Assembly (NCBI GenBank): GCA_030679975.1
Contig: JAUXSL010000073.1
Coordinates: 1-41,440, forward strand
Source of the DNA: Actinomycetota bacterium
Lineage (GTDB): Bacteria; Actinomycetota; Aquicultoria; CAJVYJ01; JAUVQD01
Reading direction: 5' to 3'
DNA: 41,440 nucleotides
Shown here one piece after another: positions 15,130 to 23,563 of this stretch. Positions within the stretch are counted from its first letter, which is position 1; each line of letters opens with the position of its first letter. The notes below the pieces were generated by a model. It made no database searches. It was not told the DNA's origin and saw only the letters and a program-made list of their open reading frames with translations. Position numbers and translations under genes: made by a program.

Positions 15130-16481
15130 CCGGCTCCATATGTGTCTTTTACGGTTCGGACATTATTTTCAATTTTGCTTGCGGATTCCTGGGTTTGTTT
15201 TTCCGGTTCGTCCTCACCTTCACCGAGGGCAAACAGGTGGCGAAGTGAATCGACGTAGAGGTAGCCTTCCTTGTGGCGGGCCGAATCTTTCAGCCTGACC
15301 ATCGGTTCGTGAAGAAGCTTGTTGATTATCCCGCTGGTCAGCGCGTTAAGGGCGTTTTTCTGCTCATCGGAGAGATCGGCCATTTTGCTCATGATCTTTT
15401 CAAGTTCGCCCTGACGGATGCGCTCGGCTTTCCGCCTCAGCTCGGCGATGGTCGGGACGACCTCCAGAGAGCTTTGCCAGGCGAGGAAGTCCTGTATCTC
15501 AGCCTTGATTATTTTTTCAGCTTCTTTGACTTCGCGGCTCCGCTCGGCCAGGTTGGACTCGACAACGGACTGTAGATCGTCGATGTCGTACAGGTAGACG
15601 TTGTCGACATTGTTAACGTCCGGGTCGATATCGCGCGGGACGGCGATATCTATAAGAAAGATAGGGCGATGGCGCCTTTTGGCCATGGCCGCTTTCATAG
15701 TGTTTTTATCGATTATCGAATGGGTCGCGCCGGTCGAGCTGATGACGATATCGGCCCCCGCCATCTCGTCGACCAAGTTGTCGAATTCCGCCGCCCGGCC
15801 TTTAAAGACCTTGGCCATATCGACCGCCCGGTCAAAACTGCGGTTGATGATAACGACGTCGGAGACGCCATTGGCCAGAAGGTGCTTGGCCGTCAGCTCG
15901 CTCATCTTGCCCGCCCCGACTATCATGACGGATTTGCCGGTCAAGTCGGAGAAGACTTTCTTGGCCAACTGGACGGCGGCATAACTGATGGAAACAGCGT
16001 TTTCGCCGATGTCCGTCTCCGTGCGCACTCTTTTGCCGACGGCGAACGCCTGGCGGAAGAGCCGATTGAGCACCAAGTTAGTCGTCTGAGCGTCAAAAGC
16101 GCCGGCATAGGCGTCTTTTGCCTGTCCGAGTATCTGGGCCTCGCCGACGACCATCGAGTCAAGGCTTGAAACCACCCGGAAGAGGTGGTTGACGGCGGCG
16201 AGCGAATCATGGAAATAGAGGTAGTCTTCGATACGGCAATCCTTCAGGCCGTGGCGATCCTCTAAAAAAGAGATGATGTTTTGGCGGCCGGAATCGATGT
16301 CGGCGGCGACGGCGTAGATCTCGGTCCGGTTGCAGGTGGAAAGGATGACGCCCTCATTGATGTGAGGGTAGGAAGTGAGAGTGTTAAGGGCTTCACCCAG
16401 ACCGTGTTCCGGAAAGTTAAGCGCCTCGCGTATTTCCACCGGGGCTGTTTTATGACTTAAGCCCGAGACGATTATATGCAT
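15126..16481 (-). CDS. hemA: Glutamyl-tRNA reductase
   Basis: The first committed enzyme of the C5 pathway, reducing glutamyl-tRNA to glutamate-1-semialdehyde with NADPH. Of its 451 residues, Cys50 in LSTCNRTEIYAV is the thioester nucleophile. The nucleotide-binding stretch is VMIVGAGKMSELTAKHL. The C-terminal dimerisation domain ends in a charged, likely disordered tail. The 150 bp between it and the upstream precorrin-2 dehydrogenase gene show no clear gene or strong promoter. Confidence 0.96.
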   Translation of the reverse strand: MHIIVSGLSHKTAPVEIREALNFPEHGLGEALNTLTSYPHINEGVILSTCNRTEIYAVAADIDSGRQNIISFLEDRHGLKDCRIEDYLYFHDSLAAVNHLFRVVSSLDSMVVGEAQILGQAKDAYAGAFDAQTTNLVLNRLFRQAFAVGKRVRTETDIGENAVSISYAAVQLAKKVFSDLTGKSVMIVGAGKMSELTAKHLLANGVSDVVIINRSFDRAVDMAKVFKGRAAEFDNLVDEMAGADIVISSTGATHSIIDKNTMKAAMAKRRHRPIFLIDIAVPRDIDPDVNNVDNVYLYDIDDLQSVVESNLAERSREVKEAEKIIKAEIQDFLAWQSSLEVVPTIAELRRKAERIRQGELEKIMSKMADLSDEQKNALNALTSGIINKLLHEPMVRLKDSARHKEGYLYVDSLRHLFALGEGEDEPEKQTQESASKIENNVRTVKDTYGAG

Positions 16482-16631
16482 ATCAAGCCCACTAGGAAAA
16501 AATTAACCCCCGGCGGCGTCTTAATAAACCAGGCCGTATCAGGGGTCGCGGTCGATTCTATCGCTTGCCTGAACCTTAACAGATTACCATATGGGTGGCG
16601 CACGCGCAAATTCGCGGCTGCCGTCAACTCT

Positions 16632-17255
16632 TTAACCTGCATGTTTGCTCACCAAGGTCTCAATATCGATTTTAGCGCCCCGCTTCACCTGGTCCAGCAA
16701 ATCCGAAGCGAATAAGCGTTCGTAAGCGCGCTTGCGTTCGGCCGGATCGGCGACCCTTTTAATGACCCGGCGACGGAAGTCATCGATGACTTCAACGTAA
16801 TCGGCGTATTCCGGCCCCAGCTCGCGCTCGAAGCGGGCGCGTAATTTGGCGGCCAGCGCCGGGCTGGCGCCGCCGGTCGATATCGCTACCTTGAGGCGGC
16901 CTCTTTCGACCACAGCCGGGACAAAGAAATTACAGAGTTCCGGCGCGTCAACCACATTTACCAGCGTCCCGCGACGGCCGGCTTCCCGGTAGACCAATTC
17001 GTTTGTTCGGCGGTCATCGGTGGCGGCGATCACCAGAAAAGCACCGTCGAGGTCGCCGGGGATGAAATCGCGCTCGGACCGGGCGACCTTACCGGATTCA
17101 GCCAATTGTCGAATGGCGGCGGTGGCTGTCGGTCCGATGACCAGGATATCGGCGCCGGCATTAAGCAGCGCGTTGATTTTGCGCTCGGCCACTTCGCCCG
17201 CGCCGACGACGATGCATTTTCTATTTGTTAAGTCTAAGAAGATTGGATACATCAC
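16632..17255 (-). CDS. Precorrin-2 dehydrogenase (sirohydrochlorin-forming; CysG N-terminal/SirC type)
   Basis: A 207-residue NAD-dependent enzyme that oxidises precorrin-2 to sirohydrochlorin. It begins with PIFLDLTNRKCIVVGAGEVAERKINALL, a Rossmann fold, followed by VIAATDD and NVVDAPELCNFFVPA, and STGGASPALA, which is typical of CysG/Met8p/SirC. It has no methyltransferase domain, which is supplied here by CobA-HemD. Whether it also chelates iron or cobalt cannot be told from the sequence. Confidence 0.93.
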   Translation of the reverse strand: MMYPIFLDLTNRKCIVVGAGEVAERKINALLNAGADILVIGPTATAAIRQLAESGKVARSERDFIPGDLDGAFLVIAATDDRRTNELVYREAGRRGTLVNVVDAPELCNFFVPAVVERGRLKVAISTGGASPALAAKLRARFERELGPEYADYVEVIDDFRRRVIKRVADPAERKRAYERLFASDLLDQVKRGAKIDIETLVSKHAG

Positions 17256-17258
17256 ACC

Positions 17259-18077
17259 TCATCCGAACTTGTGGAAAGCCGGGAATATCCGGCTGACTTG
17301 AATCAACAGCATGCCCGCCAGGCCCGCCAAGGCCACATAAGCGACTCGACGGCCTTGCCAATCCCAAAGATAGCGAAGGCTCAGGTATAGCGCGAAAACC
17401 AGCCACGTGATGGTGGTCGTAACGACGATCGGGTCCCGGTACCAGGCCGGGAATTCTTTAACCGCCCTGATGATGCCGGTGATGATAGTCATCGTCATGA
17501 AAGGCAGACCAAAAGAGATAGCTTTGTTCGACCAATCGTCCAGGACCTCAAGAGAGGGCAGACGCCGGAATAACAGATTGACATGGCGCTTTTTTAATTG
17601 GCGCTGCTGGACCAAGTAGAGAAAAGCAAAGACAGCCCCGATGATAAAGCCGGAATAAGCCAGGAAGACAACTGTAACATGCAGGATTATCCACGTGTTT
17701 TTAACCACGTCGCTGAGGCGCTCCGGCGATTCATACTTGACCCAAGCGATTCCAAGCAGAGTGCCGACAAACGGCAAGACCCAGGCGCCTAAGAATTTGA
17801 TCTTTGTCAGCGCTTCAATGACGAGAAGGATGAGTACCAGGGCCCAGGCAAACATGAAATAAGACTCGAAAGCGCCTTCCAGCGGGATATACCCGACCGA
17901 TTTCCAACGCGCCGCGATGCTCAGGGTCTGAAAGATCAATCCAAGGCCGGCCAGAGTGGGAGCGAGTATGCTAAGTATTTGACGCTTGTTGACAAATAGG
18001 TAGAGGTAAAAAACAAAAGCGGCCGCGTAGGTCATGAACGCCAGCCAGAAAAATATTATAACTAATCTCTCACTCAT
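17259..18077 (-). CDS. CcsA/HemX-family integral membrane protein
   Basis: A 272-residue protein with about eight transmembrane helices, matching the cytochrome c assembly (CcsA/ResC) superfamily. The periplasmic tryptophan-rich WWD heme-handling motif is not visible; the corresponding loop reads AVKEFPAWYRDP. This makes it closer to HemX, a small membrane protein often next to hemA that affects HemA levels in Bacillus, than to a true cytochrome c synthetase. It is separated by only 3 bp from the precorrin-2 dehydrogenase gene. A possible -10 (TATATT) lies in the gap before it. Confidence 0.8.
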   Translation of the reverse strand: MSERLVIIFFWLAFMTYAAAFVFYLYLFVNKRQILSILAPTLAGLGLIFQTLSIAARWKSVGYIPLEGAFESYFMFAWALVLILLVIEALTKIKFLGAWVLPFVGTLLGIAWVKYESPERLSDVVKNTWIILHVTVVFLAYSGFIIGAVFAFLYLVQQRQLKKRHVNLLFRRLPSLEVLDDWSNKAISFGLPFMTMTIITGIIRAVKEFPAWYRDPIVVTTTITWLVFALYLSLRYLWDWQGRRVAYVALAGLAGMLLIQVSRIFPAFHKFG

Positions 18078-18124
18078 GAGATGAAATCACCTGCCCAAAA
18101 AGTACTGGATAATATAGCACAATT

Positions 18125-18628
18125 TTACGATTTACGCTCGTCCGGCCGGGCGCATTCGCCGCCGGCGCCGGTCAGGATATCGATGGCGTGGGGCAGGGCG
18201 GGTTTTATCGTTGCGAGGCACTCGCGACAGGCTTTCGGACTGCCCGGCAGGTTGACAATAAGGGTGCGGCCGCGGATGCCGGCGACCGCGCGGGAGAGCA
18301 TCGCATGCGGCGTAATTTTTAGACTCTCCTGACGCATCGCCTCGGCGAGGCCCGGCGCTTCGCGGTCGATGACATCGTGGGTGGCTTCCGGCGTCCAATC
18401 GCGCGGGGAAAAACCCGTGCCTCCGGTGGTCAGAACCAAATCGACTCCCAGGTGGTCGGCGAAGTGAACGAGCTTGTCGCTGATCTGGTCGCGCTCATCG
18501 GGAACGATTTCGCGCGCGATGATATCGCCGCCGAAACCGGGAACGACCTCCGCGATAGCGACACCGCTTAGGTCTTCGCGCTCCCCGGCCGCGCCTTTAT
18601 CGCTGACAGTGAGTATGGCTACTTTCAT
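18125..18628 (-). CDS. mogA: Molybdopterin adenylyltransferase-type protein
   Basis: A 167-residue MogA/MoaB-like protein that adenylylates molybdopterin before metal insertion by MoeA. Motifs: the start VAILTVSDKGAAGEREDLSG, LTTGGTGFSPRDWTPEAT (substrate-binding loop) and VNLPGSPKA. It stands apart from moaC by a 231-bp gap with a terminator, so it probably has its own promoter. TATCCT lies nine bases before the ATG with no Shine-Dalgarno. MoaB is the alternative name for the same activity. Confidence 0.92.
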   Translation of the reverse strand: MKVAILTVSDKGAAGEREDLSGVAIAEVVPGFGGDIIAREIVPDERDQISDKLVHFADHLGVDLVLTTGGTGFSPRDWTPEATHDVIDREAPGLAEAMRQESLKITPHAMLSRAVAGIRGRTLIVNLPGSPKACRECLATIKPALPHAIDILTGAGGECARPDERKS

Positions 18629-18728
18629 GGTGCTGACAGGATATCAAATAAAACGCGGCTTCGACAGCCCAAGGCGACGTCTTGGGCGGCGCAACCATTT
18701 TGAGATCGACGGGAACGCGGTCGGGAAA

Positions 18729-18789
18729 TAAAAAATCGCCTCCGCTGGAATGTGCATTGTGTTCAGGCAAGCAGACCCAACGGAGGCGA
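18729..18789 (-). terminator. Probable terminator after moaC (large-loop hairpin)
   Basis: TCGCCTCCG and CGGAGGCGA (18736-18744 with 18781-18789) form a perfect 9-bp inverted repeat around a 36-nt loop. On the minus strand it is followed by TTTTTTATTT. It would end the moaC transcript before mogA. The rest of the 231-bp gap (18629-18859) holds only a 6-bp CCCAAG/CTTGGG hairpin. Confidence 0.55.
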
Positions 18790-18859
18790 AAATAAATATC
18801 TGGCATTTAGGTTAGCAAACTTGCGTCGGACAATCAAGACAAATCGCTAAATATTATTG

Positions 18860-19339
18860 CTAGCTTGGTCTCTCATAAAGCCCTGACTTGCCGCCCGATT
18901 TCTTGACCAGGGAGATGTTGTCGATGCTCATGCCTTTGTCGATGGCTTTGCACATATCGTAGATGGTAAGCGCCGCTGTAGACACCGCCGTCAAGGCTTC
19001 CATCTCCACGCCCGTGCGGCCGATAGTCCGGACGCTTGCCTGGATGGTGATGGACGATTCCGCGTCGTCGATCTTGAAATCGAAATCGATCCCCGTGATG
19101 GCGATGGGATGGCACATCGGAATGAGGTCCGGAGTCCGCTTGGCGCCCATGACCCCGGCGGTCTGAGCGACGCCTAAGACGTCGCCTTTCTTTATTTGAC
19201 CGGCCTTGATGCGGGCCAACGTCTCCGGCTTCATTCGGACGACCGCCTCCGCCACTGCTTCCCGCAGCGTTTCGCCCTTGGCGCCGACATCGACCATCCG
19301 CGCCCGACCGGCCTCGTCTATATGCGTCAGTTCGTCCAC
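18860..19339 (-). CDS. moaC: Cyclic pyranopterin monophosphate synthase
   Basis: A 159-residue enzyme of the first step of molybdopterin biosynthesis: it rearranges the 3',8-cyclo-GTP made by MoaA into cyclic pyranopterin monophosphate. Signatures: [17 protein letters not shown], the active-site loop [36 protein letters not shown], and KKSGGKSG near the C-terminus. It lies one base downstream of moaA. Its partner enzymes MoaD and MoaE are not in the window. Confidence 0.96.
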   Translation of the reverse strand: MDELTHIDEAGRARMVDVGAKGETLREAVAEAVVRMKPETLARIKAGQIKKGDVLGVAQTAGVMGAKRTPDLIPMCHPIAITGIDFDFKIDDAESSITIQASVRTIGRTGVEMEALTAVSTAALTIYDMCKAIDKGMSIDNISLVKKSGGKSGLYERPS

Positions 19340-19340
19340 T

Positions 19341-20312
19341 TTAGCCTCCGATTTGAGACATTTTTCTGTTGATTTTGCCCTCGCGGCGCGCGAACCTGTC
19401 TTTCGGCTTCTCCCTGAGCGCCCGCTCTATCAGATTCATTAAATCCTGTGGCGAGCCGCCGCGCAAGGCCGGCAGCAGGTCTATCTCCTGATCGGAAAAG
19501 AGGCAGGTCCTCAATTTGCCGTCGGCCGTCAATCGCAAGCGGTTGCAGCTCTCGCAGAAGTGGCCCTTTGATGAGCCGATAAGCCCGAGCGTCCCCTGCG
19601 CTCCCGCCAGCTTAAAGTATCTTGCCGGCCCGGCGCCCCCCGGCGATTCGGACTTATCGACCGAGCCGAGGGCAAAAATCTTGGCCTCGAGTTCCTCGCC
19701 GGAGATAAAATTATCATGGCCTTCCTCATAGAAAGCCGGCATATATTCGATGAAGCGGACGTGGACGGGATAGTCCATGGTCAGCTGGGCAAACGGTTCG
19801 AGGTCGTCATTGACGTTCTTTAAGACAACGGCGTTGATCTTGACCGGGACCATGCCCACCGCCAGGGCCGCGTCCATGCCGGCCAGGGCCTGATCGAGCT
19901 GGCCCCAGCGGGTCATCTTGGTGTAGATCAGCGGGTCGAGCGAATCGATGCTGATGTTCACCCGGCGCAGCCCGGCGTTAAAGAGGTCTTGAGCATGTTG
20001 CGCCAGCAGGATGCCGTTGGTCGTTATCGAGACCTCTTTAATCTCCTCGATGGCGCTCAGGGAAGAGACCAACTCAACGACACCTTTTCGCACCAGGGGC
20101 TCGCCGCCGGTCAGGCGGATGCGGCTGATGCCGGCCTTGGCGGCCAGGTGAGCGAAGGCGATTATCTCCTCATAGCTCATCATGTCGGTGTGCGGCTTAA
20201 CCGCGACGCCCTCTTCGGGCATGCAGTAGCGGCAGCGGAGGTTGCACCGGTCCGTTATCGATAATCTCAGGTAGTCTATTTTTCTATCGTAAGTGTCATG
20301 TAGTTCGCTCAT
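19341..20312 (-). CDS. moaA: GTP 3',8-cyclase (radical SAM)
   Basis: A 323-residue radical SAM enzyme that turns GTP into 3',8-cyclo-GTP. The N-terminal cluster is Cys23-x3-Cys27-x2-Cys30, and the second, C-terminal 4Fe-4S site is [18 protein letters not shown]. The protein ends in Gly-Gly, the C-terminal dipeptide required for activity in characterised MoaA. It starts within a TGATG overlap with the moeA stop. Confidence 0.96.
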   Translation of the reverse strand: MSELHDTYDRKIDYLRLSITDRCNLRCRYCMPEEGVAVKPHTDMMSYEEIIAFAHLAAKAGISRIRLTGGEPLVRKGVVELVSSLSAIEEIKEVSITTNGILLAQHAQDLFNAGLRRVNISIDSLDPLIYTKMTRWGQLDQALAGMDAALAVGMVPVKINAVVLKNVNDDLEPFAQLTMDYPVHVRFIEYMPAFYEEGHDNFISGEELEAKIFALGSVDKSESPGGAGPARYFKLAGAQGTLGLIGSSKGHFCESCNRLRLTADGKLRTCLFSDQEIDLLPALRGGSPQDLMNLIERALREKPKDRFARREGKINRKMSQIGG

Positions 20313-21535
20313 CAGTGGTCCTCCGGCAAGCCGATCAGCTGCACTTGTAATTCTTCGCCGGCCTTCATTTCGGTGACATCCTCAGGCACGATGGCGATGC
20401 CGTCGGCGCCCGCTAAAGATTTTAAGATTCCGGAGCCTTGCCGGCCGTTGACCGTCGCCTTGTAGCGTCCGTCCGCTGCCTCCACCCGCACGCCGATAAA
20501 ATGCTGTCTGCCCGGTTTCTTTCTAAGGTCATGGGTCAACCCGGCGGTGACAACAGGTCTAAGCAAGTTGGTCCGGCCCATCATCTTTAAAAGCGCCGGC
20601 CGGACGTATTCCTCAAAACACAAGACCGTGGCGACCGGGTTGCCGGGCAGTCCGAATATCAACTTTTCTTCCAGCGTCCAGAAAGCCAGAGGCTTGCCCG
20701 GTTTCTGCTTGACGCCCCAGAATTTGAGCTCCGCGCCCATCTCAGCCAGAACGTCTTTGACAAAATCGTAATCGCCCACCGAGACCCCGCCGCTGGTGAC
20801 GACGACATCGGCGTCGGCGAGCGCCGCATTCACCAGCCGGGCCACATCTTCCTTGGTGTCTCCCGCCACGCCCAGTCGGGCAACTATTGCGCCGCAGCCG
20901 CGAGCTTGGGCCGTCACCGTATAACTGTTTGAATCCCGGATCTTTCCCGGCGTCAGAGGTTGGTCGACCGGTATCAGCTCGTTGCCGGTGCCGATGACCG
21001 CCACCCGCGGCTTGGCGCAAGCGCTCGCTGCGGGAAAGCCGAGCGAAGCCAGCAGGCCGACGACGACCGGGGTCACCACGGCGCCGGCAGTCGCCGCCGT
21101 GCTGCCTTTGGGCATGTCTTCGCCGGCGGCGCGGATATTGTTCTTTACCGGCAATGCCGCCAATATTTCGACCGTATCGCCGGCTGAGCGTGTCCGCTCA
21201 ATAGGGACGACGACATCGGCGCCGGCCGGGATAGGGGCGCCGGTCATGATTTTGATGGCTGTGCCGGGAGTCACCACTGCGTCGGTCGACTTGCCGGCCG
21301 GTTGTTCTTCTATAAGTTTGAGCGTCACCGGGGTGTCTTTGCCCGCTCCGGCGATATCGGCCGCCAGCAAGGCGTAACCATCCATCGCCGAGTTATCGAA
21401 CGGCGGGACATCGTGCGCGGCGACTATATCTTCGGCCAGCACGTAACCGTCTATCTCCGCCAATGGGATGGGAACAGGCGATAACTTCGGCACTGATTCC
21501 AGGATGATCCGGAGCGCTTCCTGCGGTTTAATCAT
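20312..21535 (-). CDS. moeA: Molybdopterin molybdenumtransferase
   Basis: A 407-residue enzyme that inserts molybdate (or tungstate) into adenylylated molybdopterin. Typical segments: PPFDNSAMDGYA, MTGAPIPAGAD, IGTGNEL, TSGGVSVGDYD and the GLPGNPVA loop. A C-terminal MoeA domain IV follows. In anaerobes using both metals, MoeA paralogues can be metal-specific; only one copy is visible here, so metal choice cannot be judged. It overlaps the upstream ATPase gene by 8 bp. Confidence 0.95.
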   Translation of the reverse strand: MIKPQEALRIILESVPKLSPVPIPLAEIDGYVLAEDIVAAHDVPPFDNSAMDGYALLAADIAGAGKDTPVTLKLIEEQPAGKSTDAVVTPGTAIKIMTGAPIPAGADVVVPIERTRSAGDTVEILAALPVKNNIRAAGEDMPKGSTAATAGAVVTPVVVGLLASLGFPAASACAKPRVAVIGTGNELIPVDQPLTPGKIRDSNSYTVTAQARGCGAIVARLGVAGDTKEDVARLVNAALADADVVVTSGGVSVGDYDFVKDVLAEMGAELKFWGVKQKPGKPLAFWTLEEKLIFGLPGNPVATVLCFEEYVRPALLKMMGRTNLLRPVVTAGLTHDLRKKPGRQHFIGVRVEAADGRYKATVNGRQGSGILKSLAGADGIAIVPEDVTEMKAGEELQVQLIGLPEDH

Positions 21536-22649
21536 GGGCGGTACTCTCCTTTGACAGCAGATGAATGGCCGGTTTTTTTAACGCCACCTTGGTTGCGCAA
21601 CCAAGCGATAATCCCAAACGCTGATAAGCGTGGGCGGGTATGCGGATGGTGAAATCGAAATTGTCGGCCGCGGCCTTGGCTTCACTGTTATTCAACAAAA
21701 ACTCAAGCTGATAGGTGGCGCCGCGCCGGCTTGCCGAGACTATTTGCCCGGCCAAGACGTTAGCTTCTACCTGGGCGTTAAGCTCGCGATCGGGCCGGAC
21801 TATCATTATCTCTTCCGGCCGGATGCAGAACTCGACTTTCTCGCCGAGCGCCAAAGCGCCGGATGGGGCGGTCACTTCAAACCGGTCGGTCGCGATTTTG
21901 CACTGGCTCCCGTTGGTCGAGGCCACCCGGCCGGAAAAGATATTCTTGGCGCCGACAAATCTGGCGACCGTCCGCCCGTTGGGGCGGAAAAAGACATCGT
22001 CTCTCGTGCCCACCTGCAGGACCCGTCCCCGGTCGAAGACGACCATCCGGTCGGCCAGCATATAAGCTTCTTCAAGGTCATGGGTGACGAAAACAATCGG
22101 AATATCGTAACGCTGTTTAATATTTATCAGATCGCCCCGGAGCTTTTCCCTGACCGCCGAATCAAGCGCGGAAAACGGTTCGTCCAGCAGAAGCATCGAC
22201 GGCTCCGTGACCAGAGCCCGGGCGAGCGCCGCCCGTTGTCGTTGGCCGCCGGAGAGGCGGTCGGGGTAAGAATCGCCCAAGCGCTCCAACCTCATCAGCG
22301 AGAGCATTTCCGCCACCCGCTTCTCTCTCTCGGCCCGATCCAGGTGCGCCAGGCCGAAGGCGACATTCTTAGCTACCGTCAAGTGTGGAAAGAGGGCGTA
22401 GTCCTGAAAGACATAGCCGACCAGACGCTGTTGGGGCGAGAGATCTATCCGGTTGGTCGAATCGAAAAAGACGCGGTCGCCCGCTTTAACCACGCCGCTG
22501 TCCGGGCGGACGAGGCCGGCCAGAATGTTTAAAGTCATCGACTTGCCCGCCCCGGACGGGCCGAAGACGACCACCAGCTCGTTGCCGGTGGAAAAATCGG
22601 CTTCGTATTTGAAATCATCCAACCGCAGCTTCGCGTCTACCTGTAACAT
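21528..22649 (-). CDS. Molybdate/tungstate-type ABC transporter ATP-binding protein (orphan)
   Basis: A 373-residue ATPase of the ModC/WtpC type. Walker A is GPSGAGKS, the Q-loop region is GYVFQDYALFPHLTV, the signature is LSGGQRQRAALARAL and Walker B is MLLLDEPFSALD. The C-terminal ~130 residues form TOBE/Mop-like domains that sense oxyanion in ModC. No permease or binding-protein gene lies next to it; the tup genes, 16 kb away, already have their own ATPase. It may pair with distant permeases. The adjacent Moco genes support a Mo/W role, but another substrate is possible. Confidence 0.85.
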   Translation of the reverse strand: MLQVDAKLRLDDFKYEADFSTGNELVVVFGPSGAGKSMTLNILAGLVRPDSGVVKAGDRVFFDSTNRIDLSPQQRLVGYVFQDYALFPHLTVAKNVAFGLAHLDRAEREKRVAEMLSLMRLERLGDSYPDRLSGGQRQRAALARALVTEPSMLLLDEPFSALDSAVREKLRGDLINIKQRYDIPIVFVTHDLEEAYMLADRMVVFDRGRVLQVGTRDDVFFRPNGRTVARFVGAKNIFSGRVASTNGSQCKIATDRFEVTAPSGALALGEKVEFCIRPEEIMIVRPDRELNAQVEANVLAGQIVSASRRGATYQLEFLLNNSEAKAAADNFDFTIRIPAHAYQRLGLSLGCATKVALKKPAIHLLSKESTAHD

Positions 22650-22665
22650 ATCTACTTACCGATCT

Positions 22666-22738
22666 GTCATTCCCGCCCCGCATCAAGCATGTCCTCGACT
22701 ACGATCGGGGATGCGGGGTAAACTCCAGCGGGAATCTA
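22666..22738. repeat. REP-like inverted repeat element
   Basis: Nested palindrome: outer ATTCCCGC/GCGGGAAT (22669-22676 and 22728-22735) and inner CCCCGCATC/GATGCGGGG (22676-22684 and 22710-22718), both perfect. It shares the TCATTCCCGC...GCGGGAAT ends with the element at 27657-27717. It lies between the trmO-fmdE and ModC-like genes and reaches the stop codon of the former. Such elements are dispersed, non-coding and can form mRNA hairpins. Confidence 0.8.
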
Positions 22739-23551
22739 CTTACTTTCACCGGCTATCCGGCTAAAGACCTCTTTGTCGGGGGCGGCCAAGACCGCTTCAA
22801 CCGAGGCGAATTTGGTTGGCGTCACCGTCAGTTCCAGCCGGGCATCATCTTTAATAAATACGATCTCGCCGACGGGCGGCTCGAGCCGGGTAAACCTTTT
22901 ATTGCCCGCCTGCATCGACCCCTGTACGGCATCGGCGATGCAACCGCGGGCGGCCACCGTCACCTTTAAAGATTTTGTTTGCAAGTCGCATTTGAAGTGG
23001 TTCATCGCCAGATAAGCGGCTCTCATGCCGAGAGTCGTGCCGATGCAGGCATCGCCGTGGAAATTGGCGGCCTGGCGCAGCATGTCGTCGTAAGCGTCCC
23101 GGACATCCATCTTGGCGTAGGTCGCGTAGGTGCTGTTGTTCCCGGCGGAAAAGATCGAGTCCCAACCTACCGAGTACGGCTTGATATCGACGATCGGCGT
23201 GCCGTCGATAAAATCGATGTGCTCCAGGAAAAGGACGTTGCCCTCGCGCTTTAGCAACCGGGTCGCCGTTAGGCCGATAGGGTTGGGCCGCACGGGCGAG
23301 CGCAGGGAAAAGACGCCTTTCGGCGGGGAGGCGGTCTTGATCCGTCTGGGCACGACTTTTAACCGGTCGCGGTCGGCTTCATGCAGCCAACAGAGGAGCC
23401 AGATGTGGCTGTGTTCGTCGATATCGTCGAGCGCCGCCGAGTATTCATCAAAAATATGCGCTTGTGCGCCGACCCCCTGCATAGGCAGGGCGCCGGAGTC
23501 TGTTGCCGGGGAGACTATTCTGCCGATAAACTTGAGCTCAGGATTTTCCAT
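22736..23551 (-). CDS. TrmO-FmdE fusion protein
   Basis: A 271-residue two-domain protein. Residues ~1-135 match TrmO/TsaA (YaeB), the SAM-dependent methyltransferase of t6A37 in tRNA (LRSPVRPNPIGLTATRLL, LEHIDFIDGTPIVDIKPY). Residues ~150-270 resemble the FmdE domain of molybdenum formylmethanofuran dehydrogenase subunit E (FHGDACIGTTLGMRAAYLAM, ARGCIADAVQ). No C-terminal zinc ribbon is seen. I chose ATG 23551; an in-frame TTG at 23563 lies directly after the terminator T-run. It is first in the Moco operon, behind a riboswitch-like leader, which suggests a Mo/W-linked role for at least the FmdE half. Confidence 0.85.
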   Translation of the reverse strand: MENPELKFIGRIVSPATDSGALPMQGVGAQAHIFDEYSAALDDIDEHSHIWLLCWLHEADRDRLKVVPRRIKTASPPKGVFSLRSPVRPNPIGLTATRLLKREGNVLFLEHIDFIDGTPIVDIKPYSVGWDSIFSAGNNSTYATYAKMDVRDAYDDMLRQAANFHGDACIGTTLGMRAAYLAMNHFKCDLQTKSLKVTVAARGCIADAVQGSMQAGNKRFTRLEPPVGEIVFIKDDARLELTVTPTKFASVEAVLAAPDKEVFSRIAGESK

Positions 23552-23563
23552 TTTCACATCCAA

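Noticed and set aside
16482-16631. Possible small gene (plus-strand frame 16476-16715) in the gap before hemA
   Set aside because: It overlaps the end of the precorrin-2 dehydrogenase gene, has no ribosome binding site and no recognisable content; I see only non-coding sequence.
18597-18806. 69-residue frame between mogA and moaC
   Set aside because: It spans a hairpin and terminator, has no good ribosome binding site and shows no family match.
21630-22532. 300-residue open frame on the plus strand
   Set aside because: Lies wholly opposite the ModC-like ATPase gene, whose Walker and signature motifs are clear; it has no family features and is a shadow of GC-rich coding sequence.
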